Part shown: positions 8,835 through 17,678 of the stretch, piece after piece | Layout: each line of letters starts with the position of its first letter | Numbering within the stretch: position 1 is the stretch's first letter | Position numbers and translations under genes: made by a program | Source of the DNA: Thermoanaerobaculia bacterium | Lineage (GTDB): Bacteria > Acidobacteriota > Thermoanaerobaculia > Gp7-AA8 | Length of the DNA: 64,000 nucleotides | Assembly: GCA_017883205.1 (NCBI GenBank) | Contig: JADGNZ010000010.1 | Coordinates: 62,001-126,000, forward strand | Direction: 5' to 3' | The notes under the pieces: generated by a model | The model's database searches: none | Seen by the model: only the letters and a program-made list of their open reading frames with translations | Told to the model about the DNA's origin: nothing

Positions 8835-9677
8835 ATGAATGTCAAACGCGCGGCCAAGTACGGTTTCTGCTCCGGCGTCCGCATCGCCGATCTGAAGGTG
8901 AAACGCTTCGCTGCCGGCGGCGGCCGCGGCGCGATCCTCGGCCAGGTCGTTCACAACGAGCGCGTTGTGGAAGAGATGGAGCAACTCGGCGTGCGAACGA
9001 TCGACGAGATCGAAGAAGTCGCGGAGCCGACCATCGTCTTTTCCGCTCATGGCGTGCCGCCGTCGTTTCACGAGCGTGCCACCGCGGCCGGGCTGCAGGT
9101 GCTCGATACGACCTGCAAGTTCGTGTACGACATCCATCGCGAGTCGAAGCAAGCCCTTGCGAACGGCTACCACCTCATCTTCATCGGCGACCCGAAACAC
9201 CGCGAAGTCATCGGATATACGCACGACCTCGATCCCGTGTCGTACCACATCGTGACGAAGGTCGATCAGGCCGATGCCATCGACTGGTCGCAGTATCCGA
9301 AACTGAAAGTCTTCTACCAGACCACGCTCAACGCCGAAGAGTTCGAAGATGTCGTCAAGGCGATCGAGCGTCGTGCGGCTCAGGTGGAGCGCGGAGACAC
9401 GATCTGCTACGCAACGAAAGAGAATCAGGATGCCGCGCGCGTGCTGGCTCTCGATCCCGAAGTCGATGCCATCGTCGTCATCGGCGGAAAGATGAGCGCG
9501 AACACGAAGCATTTGTGGGATATCTGCCGCGAGGCCAAGCCTTCGTTCCTCGTGCAGGGAGCGAGCGATCTCGATCCGGCATGGTTTGCGAATGCACGAA
9601 CGGTTGGCGTGACCGCCGGCTCGTCGACTCCCGACTACGTGATCGTCGAGGTCGAAGAACGGCTGAGCACGATGTAG
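8835..9677 (+). CDS. ispH: 4-hydroxy-3-methylbut-2-enyl diphosphate reductase
   Basis: The last MEP-pathway enzyme, reducing HMBPP to isopentenyl and dimethylallyl diphosphate with a [4Fe-4S] cluster. 280 residues, slightly short for the family. All three cluster cysteines are present (C12 in GFCSGV, C94 in DTTCKF, C191 in DTICYAT), as are the substrate residues H40 (GQVVHN), H72 (SAHGVP) and E124 (KHREVIG), and the late TAGSSTPD motif. The ATG at 8835 is chosen because the conserved KYGFCSGV begins right after it; the longer frame runs through the Phd gene. Confidence 0.95.
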   Translation: MNVKRAAKYGFCSGVRIADLKVKRFAAGGGRGAILGQVVHNERVVEEMEQLGVRTIDEIEEVAEPTIVFSAHGVPPSFHERATAAGLQVLDTTCKFVYDIHRESKQALANGYHLIFIGDPKHREVIGYTHDLDPVSYHIVTKVDQADAIDWSQYPKLKVFYQTTLNAEEFEDVVKAIERRAAQVERGDTICYATKENQDAARVLALDPEVDAIVVIGGKMSANTKHLWDICREAKPSFLVQGASDLDPAWFANARTVGVTAGSSTPDYVIVEVEERLSTM

Positions 9678-9735
9678 CGGCTCCGGCACAAAGCCAGCAA
9701 TAGCAACCTTCTGCAGCGTGTTTCCCATCGCGTTC

Positions 9736-10530
9736 ATGAAGCATTCTCGCCTCGGGGCCGTAGTACTCGCCCTCGCGTGCACGATTCCTCCGGCGGGGGC
9801 GGTCGAGCTCAATTGCCGCGGCCCGGCGAACCTCGAGTCGTTTCGCTACGCCTGGCATCTTCGCGGCGGACTCTCCTGGGTCGCCGGGATCATGTTTCCC
9901 ACCACAGGCGTCGGCGAGCTCAAGACGACCTACCAGACCGCGGGCCCGAAGACGATCGACAGCTCGCTCCTCATCACAGCCGCGGATGGAAAGAGCGGTT
10001 TCTTCGCCTACGAGACGCAGATGGATACGGCCGGTCTGCGGACGCTGATGACGTATCACGCGTATTCGTGGAAGGACAAATCACGCAAGGACCGTACGCT
10101 CTTCGATTATCCGGCCGGCGTCGCGCACCGGCACAAAGAGACGCAGGAGAAGGCGTGGGATCGTACCGACCCGATTCCGAGCAGTGCGTTTCATGACGTC
10201 GTGAGCGTGATTCACTTCCTGCGGTTGAGCGCCGGCAACATCCCCGGCCCTCTGGCAACGGCGATCTACTCGGATGGAAAGTCGTATCCGGTGATCGTCC
10301 GGCCGGCGGGGCGGCAAACGTTTCCGATCGGAGGGCAGCAGATCGCTGCGATCGGATTCGAGCTGCTCGACGCTCCGGGCGGAAAGAAATGGCCCGGCGG
10401 GATGAAGATCTGGCTTTCCGATGACCCGCGCCGCATCCCGTTCCGTATCGAGATCATCCAGAGCATGGCGTCGCTGCAACTCGATCTGCAATCGATCGAT
10501 GCCTGCTCGTTCCTGCACGCGCCGAAGTAA
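9736..10530 (+). CDS. DUF3108 exported protein
   Basis: 264 residues with a signal peptide (MKHSRLGAVVLALACTIPPAGAVE); a GTG six codons upstream is an alternative start. The body fits DUF3108: ESFRYAWHLRGGLSWVAGI, a beta-rich middle, 'AFHDVVSVIHFLRL', then GKSYPVIV and a late WLSDDPRRIPFRIE strand. DUF3108 proteins are predicted periplasmic beta-barrel-like proteins of unknown function, often with roles near lipid or envelope genes. No operon partner is visible. Confidence 0.75.
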   Translation: MKHSRLGAVVLALACTIPPAGAVELNCRGPANLESFRYAWHLRGGLSWVAGIMFPTTGVGELKTTYQTAGPKTIDSSLLITAADGKSGFFAYETQMDTAGLRTLMTYHAYSWKDKSRKDRTLFDYPAGVAHRHKETQEKAWDRTDPIPSSAFHDVVSVIHFLRLSAGNIPGPLATAIYSDGKSYPVIVRPAGRQTFPIGGQQIAAIGFELLDAPGGKKWPGGMKIWLSDDPRRIPFRIEIIQSMASLQLDLQSIDACSFLHAPK

Positions 10531-10536
10531 GCGGAT

Positions 10537-10881
10537 CTACTCCCAGAACACGCCGGACGTATCCGACTTCACGGCCGCCAGCAGCGTGCGGATGTCCTTC
10601 GCCGCCTTCGAGTTCGACAGCCTGTGCCAGCGCTCGTTCGTATCCGGCCAGTAGAGCGACCAGACGAGCTTGGCAGGCGAGTAGCGGAACTTCGCCACAG
10701 GAACCGTGGTCCATTCGAGGTGGCTCAGAAAGCCAGCCCGGCGTTCGACCAGGAGCGCATGGTTTTCGAGGATCTCGTACTCGTAGCGCGACTGGTCGGC
10801 GACCGCCTCACTCGAGTTCTGTTTGCAAAACTCGGCAAGGGCGATTTCGGCATCAGCGCGGACGTCAGGAGGAATGGCCAC
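10537..10881 (-). CDS. DUF3024 family protein
   Basis: 114 residues from a GTG start; no better ATG exists. The pattern 'Y...ILENHALLVERRAGF....EWTTVPVAKFRYSPAKLVWSLYWPDTNERWH' is typical of DUF3024, a small domain of unknown function common in bacteria. Convergent with the DUF3108 gene, six bases apart. Confidence 0.75.
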   Translation of the reverse strand: MAIPPDVRADAEIALAEFCKQNSSEAVADQSRYEYEILENHALLVERRAGFLSHLEWTTVPVAKFRYSPAKLVWSLYWPDTNERWHRLSNSKAAKDIRTLLAAVKSDTSGVFWE

Positions 10882-11123
10882 AGCTAATCGTAACTCATGC
10901 GGGCCGCCGGGAGGTTTCCGTCGCCACGCGCCGCAGACGTCCCGCGAAAAAATTAACGCATATCGTTTTCGGTCCTTCTCGACATCATGAACGCAGATGC
11001 TGCGTATTGAAGTCGCGCCGTTGTCATCCCTTCGGGATGTTCCGCCATGAGATCAGCCATTCACCGCGTTAGAGGGGGGAGGGATCCAAAATCCTTCCTT
11101 CGATCCGAGGATAGACTTAAAGC
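10882..11123. other. Non-coding spacer
   Basis: About 240 bases without a credible gene. It contains an A/T-rich patch near 10947-10960 and the short segment TCATCCCTTCGGGAT near 11025, a small hairpin. It probably holds the promoter of the BrnT module at 11124. Confidence 0.4.
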
Positions 11124-11405
11124 ATGAAGCCGTTTCGGTATCACCAGCACAAGGCATTGGCGAACTGGCGCAAACATCGAGTTAGCTTCGCTGAGGCGGA
11201 AACGGTCTTTGTCAACGAGTTAGCCCAAATTCACGACGATCCAGATCACTCCGAAAGTGAGGGGCGTGAGATCATCGTAGGTCACTCCGCCGTCGATCGG
11301 CTGCTCCTCGTAGTTTTCGTGGAGTATTCTGATCACGTTCGGATCATCAGTGCACGAAAGACAACCTCCTTCGAACGAGAAGACTATGAAGAAAGAATCT
11401 CCTAA
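11124..11405 (+). CDS. brnT: BrnT family toxin
   Basis: 93 residues with the BrnT pattern: an N-terminal 'KALANWRKHRVSFAEAETVF' block, a D-x-x-H-S-E-x-E-G-R-E middle, 'GHSAVDRLLLVVFVEYSD', and 'VRIISARKTTSFEREDYEE' at the end. BrnT toxins are RelE-fold RNases. The next gene overlaps by 20 bases and sits where the antitoxin belongs. Confidence 0.9.
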   Translation: MKPFRYHQHKALANWRKHRVSFAEAETVFVNELAQIHDDPDHSESEGREIIVGHSAVDRLLLVVFVEYSDHVRIISARKTTSFEREDYEERIS

Positions 11406-11637
11406 AAGAGGATTTGGTGGAACGCGCTCGGAATACCGTTTCGATTACGCGGCCGCAAAACCGAACCGGTTCGCGTCGCGGATCAAAGAAGGCTCCGTAG
11501 CAGTCCTGCTCGAGCCGGACGTCGCTTTAGTTTTTGACAATTCCGAATCAGTGAATCAACTACTTCGCTCGGTGATTGCTGCACTTCCTCACCCACCGCA
11601 GCCCCGCAGGAAACGCGCTACCGCTAAGCGCGACTAG
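11386..11637 (+). CDS. Putative antitoxin of the BrnT module
   Basis: 83 residues from the ATG at 11386 inside the end of brnT. A basic N-terminus, then 'YRFDYAAAKPNRFASRIKEGSVAVLLEPDVALVFDNSESVNQLLRSVI' and a basic tail RRKRATAKRD. This type of protein is often found directly after BrnT, though it is not the classical BrnA. The VLLEPDVA..F..S..VN..LR segment may form a ribbon-helix-helix-like DNA-binding dimer; assignment rests mainly on position. Confidence 0.75.
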   Translation: MKKESPKRGFGGTRSEYRFDYAAAKPNRFASRIKEGSVAVLLEPDVALVFDNSESVNQLLRSVIAALPHPPQPRRKRATAKRD

Positions 11638-11700
11638 GTGTGCCAAATCGCCAGCGAGCATCTGGTGGTTCCAGCCGCGGCGCTGGCGGCGCTACGGTGG

Positions 11701-14700
11701 TTATCGCGATAGCTCAATTGTGTCGGACAACTTCCGGATGACGCGCTCGCGAACGCCCGGCAGCCGTAACACAATCCCCCCCTTCGGCACGCGCACGCCG
11801 CTGATCTCAACAACGACGCGCTTCCCGAATCGTTGTGCAGAGAAACTGAGCGGGCCGTAGATCGTGCTTAGTCCCCGCACCCGCACGCCTTTGTCGAGCC
11901 AAGAGTCGGGGATACCGGCGCCGAGGACGAGGGCATCGTCTTCTTCGCGCTCGTACGCCAGCATGTCGATGAAGGAGCGGGCGAAGTCGGAGCCGACCCA
12001 GAGGTGGGGGATGTCGCCGAGGTACGCCGGGGCCCGATAATCCTGCGCTACGACCTCGGCCCACTGATTCCATCCGCGCGGGCGGCGGTCATCGAGAAAG
12101 AATTGGAGGAGTTGCTGCGCGCGGTCGCGCCATCCGAGGCGAACGAACGTGCCGACCTGGCGCAGCTCGTACGGCGTGTAGTCCTTCCATTCGCGTCGGC
12201 CTTCCATCCGCGACAACGACTCGTTCCATGCGCGCGTGAACTCGTGGATGACGGCGTCGTGCGGCAGGTTGGCGAGGTCGCCGCCCGGCTCGATCCCGAT
12301 CGTGGTCGAAGTCGGATCGAAATCGCCGAGGTCGGCGGAGCCGGGGATGTAGTCGATGTGATGCAGCGCGATAGCATTGCGGATCGATGCGTGAAAGTCG
12401 CGCGCGAGCTCATCGCGCACGATGGCGAAGCGCGACGCCGCCTTGTGCTTGCCGAGTTGCTCCGCGAGCCAGGTCGCGTCTTTGAGACCGCGCAGCGCGA
12501 AGAAATCGTCCCAGTACGAATGCATCGGCTTCGCGGAGTAGCCCTCGTGACTGATGGATGGGGGGAGGATGCCTTCGAAGGGAGTGGGGAGTGGGGGGTG
12601 GGGAGTGGTAGCGGGCTCGGCGTGCGGATTTGCGACCTTTGATTCAATGGTTACCGTGCTCGTTCCCGCCGCGGATTTATCTCCCACCCCCGACCCCCCA
12701 CTCCCCACGCCCCGCAGCGCATCAATGTAATTCGCCGCCGCGAACACATGCGGCCAGATCTCGCGCGCGAGCGTGAGGTCGCCGGTGAGCCGCGCGTACT
12801 CGGCGACGAGGTAGATGAATTCGCCGTGGCTGTCGTGCTCGGCAACCGGGTCGGCTCCTCGGCTGTCAACGCAGCAGGGGATCTTGCCGTCGGCGAATTG
12901 ATACGGCGCGAACCAGCGGATGTAGTCGCGGACGTCGTCGTCGAGTCCGAAACGCAGCAGCATCGTCGAGGCCAGCGAGCCGTCGCGGATCCAGCTTCGT
13001 CGATAGTTGCGCGCGCCGCCGCGGATGGCCGGACCGTCGCGCCCGAGGAGGTTGTAGGCGACGTTGGCGCGAGCGGTGTCGACGAGATCGCGTGCGGCAG
13101 GGATGTCGATCTGGATGTGATCGACGATCTTGCGCCAGTAGGCGATCGCGCTTGTGCGCTGTTGCGCGACGTCGGTCGGGATCGCTTGCGCGTCGTGCGC
13201 GTGAAGCGGCGTAGCGATGTCGATGATGCGCTCCGCGCCGGGTGCGAGAGTGAGGTCCCACATCATGACGGCCGAGGCGTGGCGTTGGGGATCGAGGACG
13301 GGGGGGGTGGGGGGTGGGGAGTGGGGTGTGGGATTCGCGGGAGTCGTTTGTCGGGAGTCGGGGGGCGTAGACGAGGCGTCCAGATTTGACGCGGTTTTTT
13401 TCTCCCACCCCCCACCCCCCACTCCCCACCCCCCAAACATCGCATCCCCGCCATCAAACGTCGACGCCCTGACAGCCGTCGGTTTCGTCAGCGGAACAAC
13501 GCGCGTGTCATCCACTGCGAGCTCTGTTCCATTCCAATGGATGCTTCGAATCGGCGCCGTCAGCTCAGCGATATTCAGCTCGTGCCACGGCGGCGTCACG
13601 CGAAGCGGGCGGACGGCGACGAAGAACTGCGCGTGCTCGATATGAGTGCTGCTGTTGCGCAGTCTGTAGCGCGCGTAGCCGATGGGTGCGGCGGGCGAGC
13701 CGGCGCCAAACGGTGCGATCTCGAGCGTGAACTTTGGATGTCGCCACGTCGTCGACGGGAGCGGCAGCGAATTCTGTTCGAGCGATTGCGTCGTCGTCAC
13801 GTCCGCCCAGGTCATGAGGCGTCCGTCGATGCGCACGAACGGCTCGAGCGTGAATCCGGCCGGCGTCTCGATCGCGCCGTCTTCCGACAGCAGCGGTTTG
13901 GCCCCCTCGTCGCGATCGACGCCGAAGATCGTCCAGTACGCCAGCTCACCGATCAGGCCGCGCGGGTAGCGTCCGCGAAGCGCATCGTGCGCGATCGCCT
14001 GATACACATTGATCATCCGGTCGCCGAAGCGGGGAGGCTCAATCGTGATCTCGCTGATGGCGTAATCGGCGGCGCCGCTCTTGAAATCGAGCCGCACGTA
14101 GCGCGCCGCGGCGTTCGGCGTTTGCAGATAATCGCGTCCGCCGTTGTTTCCCGTCACGGTGCGAACTGACGTCCACTCGTTGCCGTCGGTCGATGTGGCC
14201 ACCTCGTAATTTGTCGCGAAGGCGCCGGCGCCCCACTGAATCGTCAGCCCGCCGAATTGGCGCACGTTGCGGAAGTCGATCGTCAGCGATTGCGATCCTC
14301 CGGCTGCCGAGCGCCACGCGGTATCGGTGCGGCCGTCCATGGCGCGATCGGGCGTCTCTCCCGGCGCCGAGCTGCTTGCCGTCATGATCGGGATCGATGC
14401 GTCCACAGGCAGTTCGTCGAACGTGATCCGATCGAGCCAGACGCTTCCTTTGCCGCCGCTCGCCGCCGTGACGGTCACCTCGATCGCGCCAATCTTCGTC
14501 AGCACATGATTCGGCGACGGCCCCCACGCGAACTCGATGTTGCGCTTGTCCGCGATGACCTCGGTCCAGTCGCGCGGAAACTCCCACGCCACCCGCCGCA
14601 CCCACCAGACGTTCTCGCCCGACGGATCGATGAATTTGATCTCGAGCGTGTTCGGCGGCGTTTCCCCGCGCAGGCGGAAGGCGAAGCGATAGTTGTCCGG

Positions 14701-14919
14701 CAACGCGATATCGAAACGCCGCCGCGCCGCCGCCCACCCACCGTGGCCGCGAAAGTCGAAATCCATCCGCATCGCGCCATGATCGGGAACCAGGTTCAGC
14801 GACACACCATCCGACGGAGCAGCAGTCCATTTCGCGACGTCATCGAGGTCGTCGACGATTCCTGCGGACGCGGTGGCGGCGACGAGAAAGAGGACGCTTA
14901 GAGCAAGCCGAGTACGCAT
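11701..14919 (-). CDS. Exported discoidin-domain / six-hairpin glycosidase-like protein
   Basis: 1072 residues from the ATG at 14919 (the frame also offers a TTG three codons earlier). Order: signal peptide; a beta-sandwich carbohydrate-binding-like region (WAAARRRFDIALPDNYRF); an F5/8-type discoidin domain (about residues 190-295, GETPDRAMDGRTDTAWRS to AARYVRLDFKS); an intermediate beta domain; and an (alpha/alpha)6 catalytic-type domain beginning near RSWIRDGSLASTMLLRFGL and including ADGKIPCCVD, AEHDSHGEFIYLVAEYAR and MHSYWDDFFALRGL. Likely acts on glycans outside the cytoplasm. Two G/P-rich segments are encoded by hairpin repeats inserted in frame (12580-12713 and 13299-13434). Confidence 0.82.
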   Translation of the reverse strand: MRTRLALSVLFLVAATASAGIVDDLDDVAKWTAAPSDGVSLNLVPDHGAMRMDFDFRGHGGWAAARRRFDIALPDNYRFAFRLRGETPPNTLEIKFIDPSGENVWWVRRVAWEFPRDWTEVIADKRNIEFAWGPSPNHVLTKIGAIEVTVTAASGGKGSVWLDRITFDELPVDASIPIMTASSSAPGETPDRAMDGRTDTAWRSAAGGSQSLTIDFRNVRQFGGLTIQWGAGAFATNYEVATSTDGNEWTSVRTVTGNNGGRDYLQTPNAAARYVRLDFKSGAADYAISEITIEPPRFGDRMINVYQAIAHDALRGRYPRGLIGELAYWTIFGVDRDEGAKPLLSEDGAIETPAGFTLEPFVRIDGRLMTWADVTTTQSLEQNSLPLPSTTWRHPKFTLEIAPFGAGSPAAPIGYARYRLRNSSTHIEHAQFFVAVRPLRVTPPWHELNIAELTAPIRSIHWNGTELAVDDTRVVPLTKPTAVRASTFDGGDAMFGGWGVGGGGWEKKTASNLDASSTPPDSRQTTPANPTPHSPPPTPPVLDPQRHASAVMMWDLTLAPGAERIIDIATPLHAHDAQAIPTDVAQQRTSAIAYWRKIVDHIQIDIPAARDLVDTARANVAYNLLGRDGPAIRGGARNYRRSWIRDGSLASTMLLRFGLDDDVRDYIRWFAPYQFADGKIPCCVDSRGADPVAEHDSHGEFIYLVAEYARLTGDLTLAREIWPHVFAAANYIDALRGVGSGGSGVGDKSAAGTSTVTIESKVANPHAEPATTPHPPLPTPFEGILPPSISHEGYSAKPMHSYWDDFFALRGLKDATWLAEQLGKHKAASRFAIVRDELARDFHASIRNAIALHHIDYIPGSADLGDFDPTSTTIGIEPGGDLANLPHDAVIHEFTRAWNESLSRMEGRREWKDYTPYELRQVGTFVRLGWRDRAQQLLQFFLDDRRPRGWNQWAEVVAQDYRAPAYLGDIPHLWVGSDFARSFIDMLAYEREEDDALVLGAGIPDSWLDKGVRVRGLSTIYGPLSFSAQRFGKRVVVEISGVRVPKGGIVLRLPGVRERVIRKLSDTIELSR
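12580..12713. repeat. GGGGAGTGGGG hairpin repeat inside the glycosidase-like gene
   Basis: A G-rich arm (GGGAGTGGGGAGTGGGG) at about 12580-12609 and a C-rich complementary arm (ACCCCCCACTCCCCAC) at about 12681-12713 enclose about 70 bases. The element reads through in frame as Gly/Ser- and Pro-rich residues on the minus strand. A related element lies 590 bases away in the same gene. Confidence 0.8.
13299..13434. repeat. Second GGGGAGTGGGG hairpin repeat inside the same gene
   Basis: A G-rich left arm (13299-13327) and a C-rich right arm (13401-13434) with a central part that itself repeats GGGAGTCG. It encodes GGWGVGGGGW and PTPHSPPPTPP type sequence in the protein without a stop. Same family as 12580-12713, but the loop differs. 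Confidence 0.8.
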
Positions 14920-14947
14920 CGAGTGCAAGTCTAAGGCGAAGCGAAGC

Positions 14948-14994
14948 GGAACGCCGCCGTCTCGGCGGCTGGCCCGGCGGCGTCCTCGCCGCCG
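14948..14994. repeat. GGAACGCCGCCG...GGCGTCCTCGCC dispersed repeat
   Basis: A GC-rich partly palindromic element between the divergent glycosidase-like and MFS genes. Near-identical copies are at 37581-37628 (inverted), 37676-37722 and, with changed bases, 46923-46970. It is too close to both starts to exclude an effect on their promoters. Confidence 0.8.
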
Positions 14995-15034
14995 ACCACG
15001 ATGGCTTCAGGTTCCGTTAGACTCCGCGCCGTCC

Positions 15035-16297
15035 ATGCCCGATCAATCCGAAGACGCCCCCGCCTACTCCTGGTACGCGCTCGCTGTCCTCACCGCGGTC
15101 TACGTCCTGAACTTTCTCGATCGCACCCTCATCTACATTCTCTTCAGCCCGATCAAGAAAGAGCTGCATTTCACCGACTTGCAGCTTGCGCTCCTCGGCA
15201 CCACGTCGTTCGTCATCTTCTACACGCTCCTCGGCGTTCCGTTCGGCCGCCTTGCCGACCGCACCAAACGCAAGGTGATCATCGGAATCGGTCTCGCGGT
15301 CTGGAGTCTCTTCTCCGGCCTGACCGGATTCGCCAGCAGCTTCTGGACGATCTTCTTCTGCCGTCTGATGGTCGGAGTGGGCGAGGCCACGCTCGGGCCG
15401 GCAGCGCTTTCGCTGCTGAGCGATTACTTCCCGACGCGGATGCGCGCCACGGTGCAGTCGATCTACTCCTCGGGTATCGCCATCGGCGGCGGTCTGGCCT
15501 TCTTCCTCGGCGGCTGGATCGGCCAGACGCACGGCTGGCGGTGGGCGTTCTATCTCCTCGGCTTTCCCGGCCTGATTCTCGCCGCGCTGGTTTTCGGATT
15601 ACGCGAAATGCCGCGCGGCCGCACTGAGTCGTCCGCCGCACTCGCCAGCAGCAGCGACTGGACGCTGCTCTTCCGATCCAAACCGCTGCGCTATCTCTTC
15701 GCCGGCTACGCGTTGTTCGCGCTCTCCTCGAACAACCTCGGCATCTGGGGTCCCTCGTTCTTCGTGCGCGTGCACCATCTCAGTCTGGCCGTCGTTGGCG
15801 TTGCCGCCGGCATCCTCTCGATCGTCATCGGCATCCCCGCCATGATTCTCGCCGGTTATCACTCCGACAGTTTCAGCCAGCGCTTCGCCGGCGGACGCAT
15901 GGCCTTCAGCGCACTCGCCGCCGCGATCTCGATTCCCCTCTGGATCGTTGTGCTCTTTGCCAACAATCTGACTGCGATCGTGATGGTCAACATCGTTCTC
16001 TATGGACTCGCCCTCATGTGGGTCGGTCCTGCCACCGCCGACGTCCACGACATCGCCGGCCCCAACCTCCGCGGTCTCGGCATCGGCATCTTCTTCTCGA
16101 TCGTCAACATCGTCGCCTACGGCGTCGGCGCGCCGCTCATCGGCAAGATCAGCGACCTCCTCGGCGTAACGAAGAATCCCGATCAGATGCGGCTGTCGCT
16201 TCTCGTTTGCCCAATCGCGTGCGGCCTCGGCGCGCTTCTACTATGGATGGGAAGCAAAGCGCGGATGGGCGAACGGACGCCGCGGCACATTCACTGA
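15035..16297 (+). CDS. Spinster-type MFS transporter
   Basis: 420 residues from the ATG at 15035; the frame is open upstream through the repeat. The first segment YALAVLTAVYVLNFLDRTLIY and the motif GRLADRTKRKVIIGIGLAVWS, followed by RLMVGVGEATLGPAALSLLSDYF, are characteristic of the spinster/sphingolipid-transporter-like MFS group. About twelve membrane segments. Likely exports or imports an organic anion or lipid-like compound. It is followed 75 bases later by an efflux adaptor gene on the same strand. Confidence 0.88.
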   Translation: MPDQSEDAPAYSWYALAVLTAVYVLNFLDRTLIYILFSPIKKELHFTDLQLALLGTTSFVIFYTLLGVPFGRLADRTKRKVIIGIGLAVWSLFSGLTGFASSFWTIFFCRLMVGVGEATLGPAALSLLSDYFPTRMRATVQSIYSSGIAIGGGLAFFLGGWIGQTHGWRWAFYLLGFPGLILAALVFGLREMPRGRTESSAALASSSDWTLLFRSKPLRYLFAGYALFALSSNNLGIWGPSFFVRVHHLSLAVVGVAAGILSIVIGIPAMILAGYHSDSFSQRFAGGRMAFSALAAAISIPLWIVVLFANNLTAIVMVNIVLYGLALMWVGPATADVHDIAGPNLRGLGIGIFFSIVNIVAYGVGAPLIGKISDLLGVTKNPDQMRLSLLVCPIACGLGALLLWMGSKARMGERTPRHIH

Positions 16298-16372
16298 TTT
16301 CGACGGGCTATCTTGCCCTCGCAACTCCGCGCCAGCGTTCCCGTATAGCTCTTTCACCAAGGAGATCCATTC

Positions 16373-17611
16373 ATGCGGCGTCGTACCAAGATCATTACCG
16401 GTGTGGTCGTGCTGGGCATCGCCGGGCTTGTCGCGGAGGGCCTTGTCTCGCAGCGTGGCAAGGACGTTACGCCTGTCACGTTCGGCAAAGTGGCGCGGCA
16501 GGATCTGACCAGCAAAGTCTCGGCGAACGGGCGCATCGATGCGAAGCGCAAAGTCGACCTCTCCGCGAACGTGATGGGTCAGGTCCTCAATCTCGCCGTG
16601 CGCGAAGGCGACGTCGTGAAGAAGGACGACTTCCTCCTGCAGATCGATCAGAAGCAGCTCGCCGCTACGGCCCGAAGCGCCGATGCCGCGCTGCAAGCTG
16701 TTTTCTCGGACCGCGACGCCGCAAAGGCGATGGCCATCGCCGCGGACCAGGATTTCCAGCGCGCCCAGAAGAACTACGATCAGAAGATCATTCCGCGCGC
16801 CGATCTCGATCGTGCACAAAGTGGGCGCGACTCCGCGCGCGCCAACGTGATGGCGCTCGAGCAGCGCATCAGCCAGGCGCGCGAGAATCTCAATGCTGCG
16901 CGCGACACGCTGTCCAAGACCACGATGCGCGCGCCGATGGCCGGCATCGTCACCGCCCTTCCGGTCGAAGAGGGCGAAGTGGCCGTGATCGGCACGATGA
17001 ACAACGCCGGCACCGTGCTCATGACCATCGCCGATATGAGCGTGGTCGAAGCGGTGATGGAGGTTGACGAGACGGACGTGCCTTCCGTGAAAGTCGGTCA
17101 GCGCGCCAGCGTCACCATCGACGCCTATCCGAACAAGACGTTCCCGGGCCTGGTCACCGAGGTGGCGTCGAGTCCCATCAAGCGTAATGGCCTCACGGCA
17201 AGCGGCAGCACGGAGGCCGTGAACTTCGAGGTCAAGATCCAGGTCGAGAATCCGCCGCCGGACGTGCGGCCCGGATTCTCCGCCTCGGCCGACATCATCA
17301 CCGGCACGCGGGCGAAAGCGCTGGCGATCCCGATACAGGCTCTGGTCGTGCGCGAAAAACCGGGCAACAAGACTGGCAAGCCGCAGGATGAAGAAGGCGT
17401 GTTCGTCAATGAAAACGGCACGGTGAAATTCGAGACGGTGAAGACAGGACTCTCCGGCGACAGCATGATCGAGCTCGTGAGCGGCGCGAAAGAGGGACAA
17501 CAGATCGTGACCGGCCCGTTCCGCGCACTTCGGGAGATCAAGGATGGGACGAAGGTGAAGGAGCAGAAGGATGCTGGAGCAGACGGGACAGCCGGAGATA
17601 AGAAGGGCTAG
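16373..17611 (+). CDS. HlyD/MacA-type membrane fusion protein
   Basis: 412 residues with a strong AAGGAG ribosome site. One N-terminal membrane segment (IITGVVVLGIAGLVAEGL), a lipoyl/biotinyl-like hairpin split by a coiled coil (about residues 95-185, QDFQRAQKNYDQKIIPRADLD), then the second lipoyl half (TTMRAPMAGIVTALPVEEGE) and beta-barrel domains. Periplasmic adaptor of a tripartite efflux pump, linking an inner-membrane transporter to an outer-membrane channel. Two MacB-like permease genes follow, which supports MacA-like function. Confidence 0.9.
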   Translation: MRRRTKIITGVVVLGIAGLVAEGLVSQRGKDVTPVTFGKVARQDLTSKVSANGRIDAKRKVDLSANVMGQVLNLAVREGDVVKKDDFLLQIDQKQLAATARSADAALQAVFSDRDAAKAMAIAADQDFQRAQKNYDQKIIPRADLDRAQSGRDSARANVMALEQRISQARENLNAARDTLSKTTMRAPMAGIVTALPVEEGEVAVIGTMNNAGTVLMTIADMSVVEAVMEVDETDVPSVKVGQRASVTIDAYPNKTFPGLVTEVASSPIKRNGLTASGSTEAVNFEVKIQVENPPPDVRPGFSASADIITGTRAKALAIPIQALVVREKPGNKTGKPQDEEGVFVNENGTVKFETVKTGLSGDSMIELVSGAKEGQQIVTGPFRALREIKDGTKVKEQKDAGADGTAGDKKG

Positions 17612-17678
17612 CCGGTGATGAGTAGCTGATTGAACAACGGCTCCGACACCCGACCAGCGACTCCCTACACCGAACACC

